A stretch of 64,000 nucleotides of DNA, taken from contig NZ_AP027042.1 in the NCBI RefSeq assembly GCF_027924605.1, forward strand, positions 1,155,524-1,219,523, written 5' to 3'. Position numbers and translations under genes: made by a program. The stretch's first letter is position 1; each line of letters begins with the position of its first letter. The notes under the pieces were generated by a model that searched no databases, had not been told where the DNA came from, and worked only from the letters and a program-made list of their open reading frames with translations. Below are positions 61,240 to 64,000 of this stretch, piece after piece. Source of the DNA: Dyella sp. GSA-30 (GTDB lineage Bacteria; Pseudomonadota; Gammaproteobacteria; Xanthomonadales; Rhodanobacteraceae).

Positions 61240-62646
61240 GTGGCCAGGAAATACGTGAAGTCGCACGCCCGCGCGTTCGTACTGCGTGGGAGCCTGATGC
61301 TTCTTGGATGGTTCGGCGCAACGGTTGCGATGGGGGCGGATGCGCCCCAGGCAACGCGTGTGGTCATCGAATCGGACTGGGGTGGTCTGAGTCCGGATAT
61401 GCCGCTTCTGACCCATATCGCTATCGAGCGACGTGGAGACACCTACGAGCTCAGCGGTGGGCAAAGCAAGCATCATCTGGGTAAACCGCAGCCGGAGCAG
61501 CCATTTCCTCTTCAGGCGATTCCGGCGGCGGCTATCCAGCGCCTGGTCGCAGCCATGCAGGCTCCACCGCAGTCGCAGATCGACCTGACCGTGTTGCGAC
61601 CGGCGGTCGATAAGGTTCAAGCGCAGATCGATCAGATGTTCACAGAAATAGATCTACCCGATCCGCCGCCCATGTTTCACGAAAAAATGGCCGCCTGGCG
61701 AGAGACGCTGCGCAGCCCCGACACGCTATCCAAGGCATTGACCAAGGGTTTCGGTGCGAGATACAGCGATGATTATCCGTTTATCAAGGTCGACGTCACG
61801 TTGTCGGACGGCTCGATGTTGTCCGCGCGTTCGGGCTCCCAGCAATATCTGATGCTTCCCTGGAAGCGGGCCGGTTCCGGGCCCACCTATTCCGCCGAGC
61901 TGTCTGGTGCGATAGATGCGCTGCTCCCCGCGGAGGCGACCAACAAGGAACGCCTTGAAGGGCCCATAAGTCCAGATAGCCTCGACGTGCTCCTCGATTT
62001 CGGGCTGGAATCGGACGCGTCCCGTTTACTCGCCGAAGCCGGTGCGCCCGATGCACTAAGGCTGCTGGAGTCGCGCTTCGAGGTGAAGGATGTCGAGGTC
62101 GTCAACTGGCATGGGCGCCATATCGCCGCCACGTTAAAACTGCCCGGTGGGCCGGCGAACCTGACGTTGGCAACGCGGCTGCTGCTGTCGCAAACGGCAC
62201 TGGCCGACAGTCATGAAGTCGATCGGATTCAACAACAGTTGACGCTGGCGCAGACGTCTCCCGGGATGGCGGCACAGATGCAGGCCAAACCGAACACCGA
62301 TTTTCTTATTCAGGACAACTTCGGCTGGGCCTGGTTGAACAAGAAGACGGTTGATCAGTTTGTCCAGCAGATGCGCGCCATGAGGAAACTGCCGGAACTG
62401 AAAACCGATCCATCCCTGATGCAGGGCGCCGTGATGATCACGGAAGGACAGTCGCCAGTTTATTGGATCGTGCTTTCCGACGGTCGCGCAGTGCGTTGGA
62501 AGGAATACGCATCCAGTAAAGATATAAAAAAGAGCGAACGTTGCGAGGGCATTCTCCACGACGATGACGACCCGCCCAGTCTCCCTATAACGGATAGATG
62601 TCTTGGCGATGTGTACGAAATCGACACCGGCATAAAATCTCATTAA
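61240..62646 (+). CDS. Secreted protein of unknown function
   Basis: A 468-residue protein with an N-terminal signal or anchor segment (about residues 13-33, FVLRGSLMLLGWFGATVAMGA). I recognise no domain. It is rich in alpha-helical, Gln/Ala/Leu-containing stretches (AIPAAAIQRLVAAMQAPP, VDRIQQQLTLAQTS) with a C-terminal beta-like part ending in an acidic HDDDDPPS. The start is placed at GTG 61240 with AGGGGA 7 bases upstream; a GTG at 61234 is too close to that site. It is followed after 31 bases by another unknown gene on the same strand, probably an operon. Confidence 0.75.
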   Translation: MARKYVKSHARAFVLRGSLMLLGWFGATVAMGADAPQATRVVIESDWGGLSPDMPLLTHIAIERRGDTYELSGGQSKHHLGKPQPEQPFPLQAIPAAAIQRLVAAMQAPPQSQIDLTVLRPAVDKVQAQIDQMFTEIDLPDPPPMFHEKMAAWRETLRSPDTLSKALTKGFGARYSDDYPFIKVDVTLSDGSMLSARSGSQQYLMLPWKRAGSGPTYSAELSGAIDALLPAEATNKERLEGPISPDSLDVLLDFGLESDASRLLAEAGAPDALRLLESRFEVKDVEVVNWHGRHIAATLKLPGGPANLTLATRLLLSQTALADSHEVDRIQQQLTLAQTSPGMAAQMQAKPNTDFLIQDNFGWAWLNKKTVDQFVQQMRAMRKLPELKTDPSLMQGAVMITEGQSPVYWIVLSDGRAVRWKEYASSKDIKKSERCEGILHDDDDPPSLPITDRCLGDVYEIDTGIKSH

Positions 62647-62677
62647 AGGCCGTGGTGGCTTTTGAAAGGGGGAGACG

Positions 62678-63481
62678 ATGCGTTCCAGTCATAGCCGACG
62701 TTGGTGGCCCATGGCTTTGGCGATCCTGTCGGGGTCGCTGTTGCTCGGTTTCGGGCTGTATCGCTACACCAGGCCTACACCCGTCGTACCAACACCTCCG
62801 ACGCTGGCGCCGGGAAGCCACCAGGTCAGTGAGGCAACGATCAGGGGCGATCTGTTGCGTGTTGTGATGTTGGAGCGGTGCAACGCCAATGACCTCGATT
62901 TCCTGGATGGCAGCATGGACGACCGGCTTGGTCTGGGTCAGACCCGGTGGCCCTCCAATGGTGCGCGACAGGACGTCATAGGGGTCATGCCCATGATCTA
63001 CGACATGAAGTTGCAGAACATTCGCTTGGCCTTGCAAAAGGAACGAAGCCTTGTGGCAGCGTTACCTGGCGATCAGACGCAAAATGCGTTGAAGCTGTAT
63101 ATCGCTGCCCAGCAAACGTTGGCCAACTTGTATCAGCAGGAGTTCGTGGCCAGGCAACCCATGCTGCAAACCGCAGCGAAGCTGCTCGGTTTGATGGCCG
63201 ATGCGAGATTGCATCATGTCGAGCCCGCGACCCAACCCGGTTGGATAGATGCGGTAGCCACCTTGGGCTCCCAAAAGAAGTTCTATCAAGCACAGGCATC
63301 GCCGTTGCTCGAAGACATCAATCATCAGTGGGGCGACCTCAGTCGCCTGGCAGGCGTCGATGCCTTCGTTACCGAGCCGAGTACCGAACATTGCCCGCCA
63401 AGGCCCAATGTCGTCGGTTCCAGCGAATTCATGGTGGCCATCTATTATCGTTGGAAGACATTTCCGGACCTGGAGCGGTAA
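62678..63481 (+). CDS. Membrane-anchored protein of unknown function
   Basis: A 267-residue protein with a single N-terminal membrane segment (about 11-30, PMALAILSGSLLLGFGLY) preceded by Arg residues, then a Pro-rich linker (RPTPVVPTPPTLAPG) and a helical periplasmic domain. Two cysteines (in LERCNAND and EHCPPRP) could form a disulfide. A strong AAAGGGGGAGA ribosome site precedes the ATG. Its stop overlaps the ATG of the next gene (TAATG), so the two are translationally coupled. No family is recognised. Confidence 0.75.
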   Translation: MRSSHSRRWWPMALAILSGSLLLGFGLYRYTRPTPVVPTPPTLAPGSHQVSEATIRGDLLRVVMLERCNANDLDFLDGSMDDRLGLGQTRWPSNGARQDVIGVMPMIYDMKLQNIRLALQKERSLVAALPGDQTQNALKLYIAAQQTLANLYQQEFVARQPMLQTAAKLLGLMADARLHHVEPATQPGWIDAVATLGSQKKFYQAQASPLLEDINHQWGDLSRLAGVDAFVTEPSTEHCPPRPNVVGSSEFMVAIYYRWKTFPDLER

Positions 63482-64000
63482 TGAACATCTTCAAGCTGCG
63501 TCAAGGCGAACATCACAGCGTCACGCTGACGGCGAGCAATTTCCACACCGAAACCGGCAAGAAGGCGCCGTGGTTTCAGCGTCGTGGCGACAAGATGATG
63601 CACTACGCGGTGTGCCCGGAGTGCGATAACCCGATGAACATCGTCAATCTCGATGTCGATCGCAAAGTCGATCTGGGCGAACGGCCGTTGCCGCTCTATG
63701 CCAAGCATGCGATCAGTTCGGTCGAGGGCATTGGCGAATATGATCGGGAAGCCTACGAGGATTGCAGTCTGCGCGATCCCTCGTCGTTCAACGGCAAGTC
63801 GAGCAAGCGCAAGCCGGGCAAGGTGGCCAACGGTATCGTCCAGGCGCTGATCGATCGCGCCGATGCCGTGCATTTCTTCATCGAGCGCTTCCTTGGACTG
63901 GATATCACCGACGCGCTGTTCGAATCCCTGCTGCGGGAATTTCATAAGCAGGATGGACAACTCTATCGTGCGGCCAGCACGTCGAATCTGCCCTACGCCT
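63481..64000 (+). CDS. Unknown protein with CPxC motif (3' end outside the window)
   Basis: 173 codons are visible (MNIFKLRQGEHHSVTLTASN... AASTSNLPYA) with no stop before base 64000. There is no signal peptide, so it is probably cytosolic. YAVCPECDNPMNIVNLD contains a CxxC pair typical of a zinc knuckle, followed by PLYAKHAISSVEGIGEYDREAYEDC with a further Cys and His; together these could form a metal site. It starts on the TAATG overlap with the preceding gene. I cannot assign a family or function. Confidence 0.75.
   Translation, partial: MNIFKLRQGEHHSVTLTASNFHTETGKKAPWFQRRGDKMMHYAVCPECDNPMNIVNLDVDRKVDLGERPLPLYAKHAISSVEGIGEYDREAYEDCSLRDPSSFNGKSSKRKPGKVANGIVQALIDRADAVHFFIERFLGLDITDALFESLLREFHKQDGQLYRAASTSNLPYA

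Noticed and set aside
1-64000. CRISPR arrays, prophage, IS transposases or toxin-antitoxin pairs
   Set aside because: No regularly spaced repeats and no proteins of these classes were found on either strand.

Overview
The window looks like a chromosomal segment of a high-GC gammaproteobacterium of the Xanthomonadales (Rhodanobacteraceae/Xanthomonadaceae type, for example Dyella, Frateuria or Rhodanobacter). This is inferred from several traits: large TonB-dependent receptors beside glycosidases, a nag cluster with a LacI regulator and NagB-II, an H-NS-like protein with a basic tail, REP-like repeats containing GTAGGAGCGGCTTCAGCCGCGA, and frequent four-base ATGA gene overlaps. I see no phage, plasmid, IS or CRISPR genes.

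Layout. 1-2808 (minus): sulfate ABC importer sbp-cysT-cysW-cysA, with cysA cut by the window edge. 2913-5100 (minus): ubiA, a cupin protein and a small lipoprotein, with a cluster of REP-like repeats between the last two. 5642-18232 (minus): one very long branched-chain amino acid unit in the order leader peptide, leuA, ilvE, leuC, leuD, leuB, ilvD, ilvC, ilvG, ilvM, ilvA. It carries every committed step to leucine, valine and isoleucine plus threonine deaminase. It is preceded by a 45-residue leader rich in Leu/Val/Ile codons, an antiterminator segment and an intrinsic terminator. 18316-19568: a divergent TetR / isochorismatase-like pair with twin palindromes. 19692-23414 (minus): thr operon (leader peptide, homoserine dehydrogenase, thrB, thrC). 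23580-24053: H-NS-like protein and its terminator. 24056-28252 (minus): PgaC/PgaD exopolysaccharide synthase pair and a membrane EAL protein. 28435-32326: a CpdB-like nucleotidase and a divergent sulfatase/LtaS-like membrane protein, followed by a repeat-rich gap.

32867-47129 is an N-acetylglucosamine/chitooligosaccharide utilisation locus. It has two divergent arms, nagA, NagB-II, LacI regulator and NagP on the minus strand, and sugar kinase, TonB receptor, GH9 enzyme, GH20 hexosaminidase and NagX on the plus strand. A TGACAACGTTGTCA operator overlaps the -35 element of the plus arm, and a one-mismatch copy overlaps that of the minus arm. 47194-53997 is a phosphorus-scavenging set: PhoA-type phosphatase, glycerophosphodiesterase, NPP-type phosphodiesterase and a second TonB receptor. 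54147-61109 holds an AGMO-like hydroxylase, an APC permease, a frameshifted outer-membrane barrel gene, an M61 peptidase, tRNA-Arg(CCG) and a PD40 propeller protein. 61240-64000 holds three consecutive genes of unknown function, the last cut by the window edge.

The most striking observation concerns the leu/ilv and thr operons. Both start with an almost superimposable promoter (TTGAC-type -35, 18-base spacer, -10) whose predicted transcription start falls on the ATG of the leader peptide. Both attenuators therefore appear to use leaderless leader-peptide mRNAs. In both, the end of the leader ORF contains a segment complementary to the 5' arm of the following hairpin.
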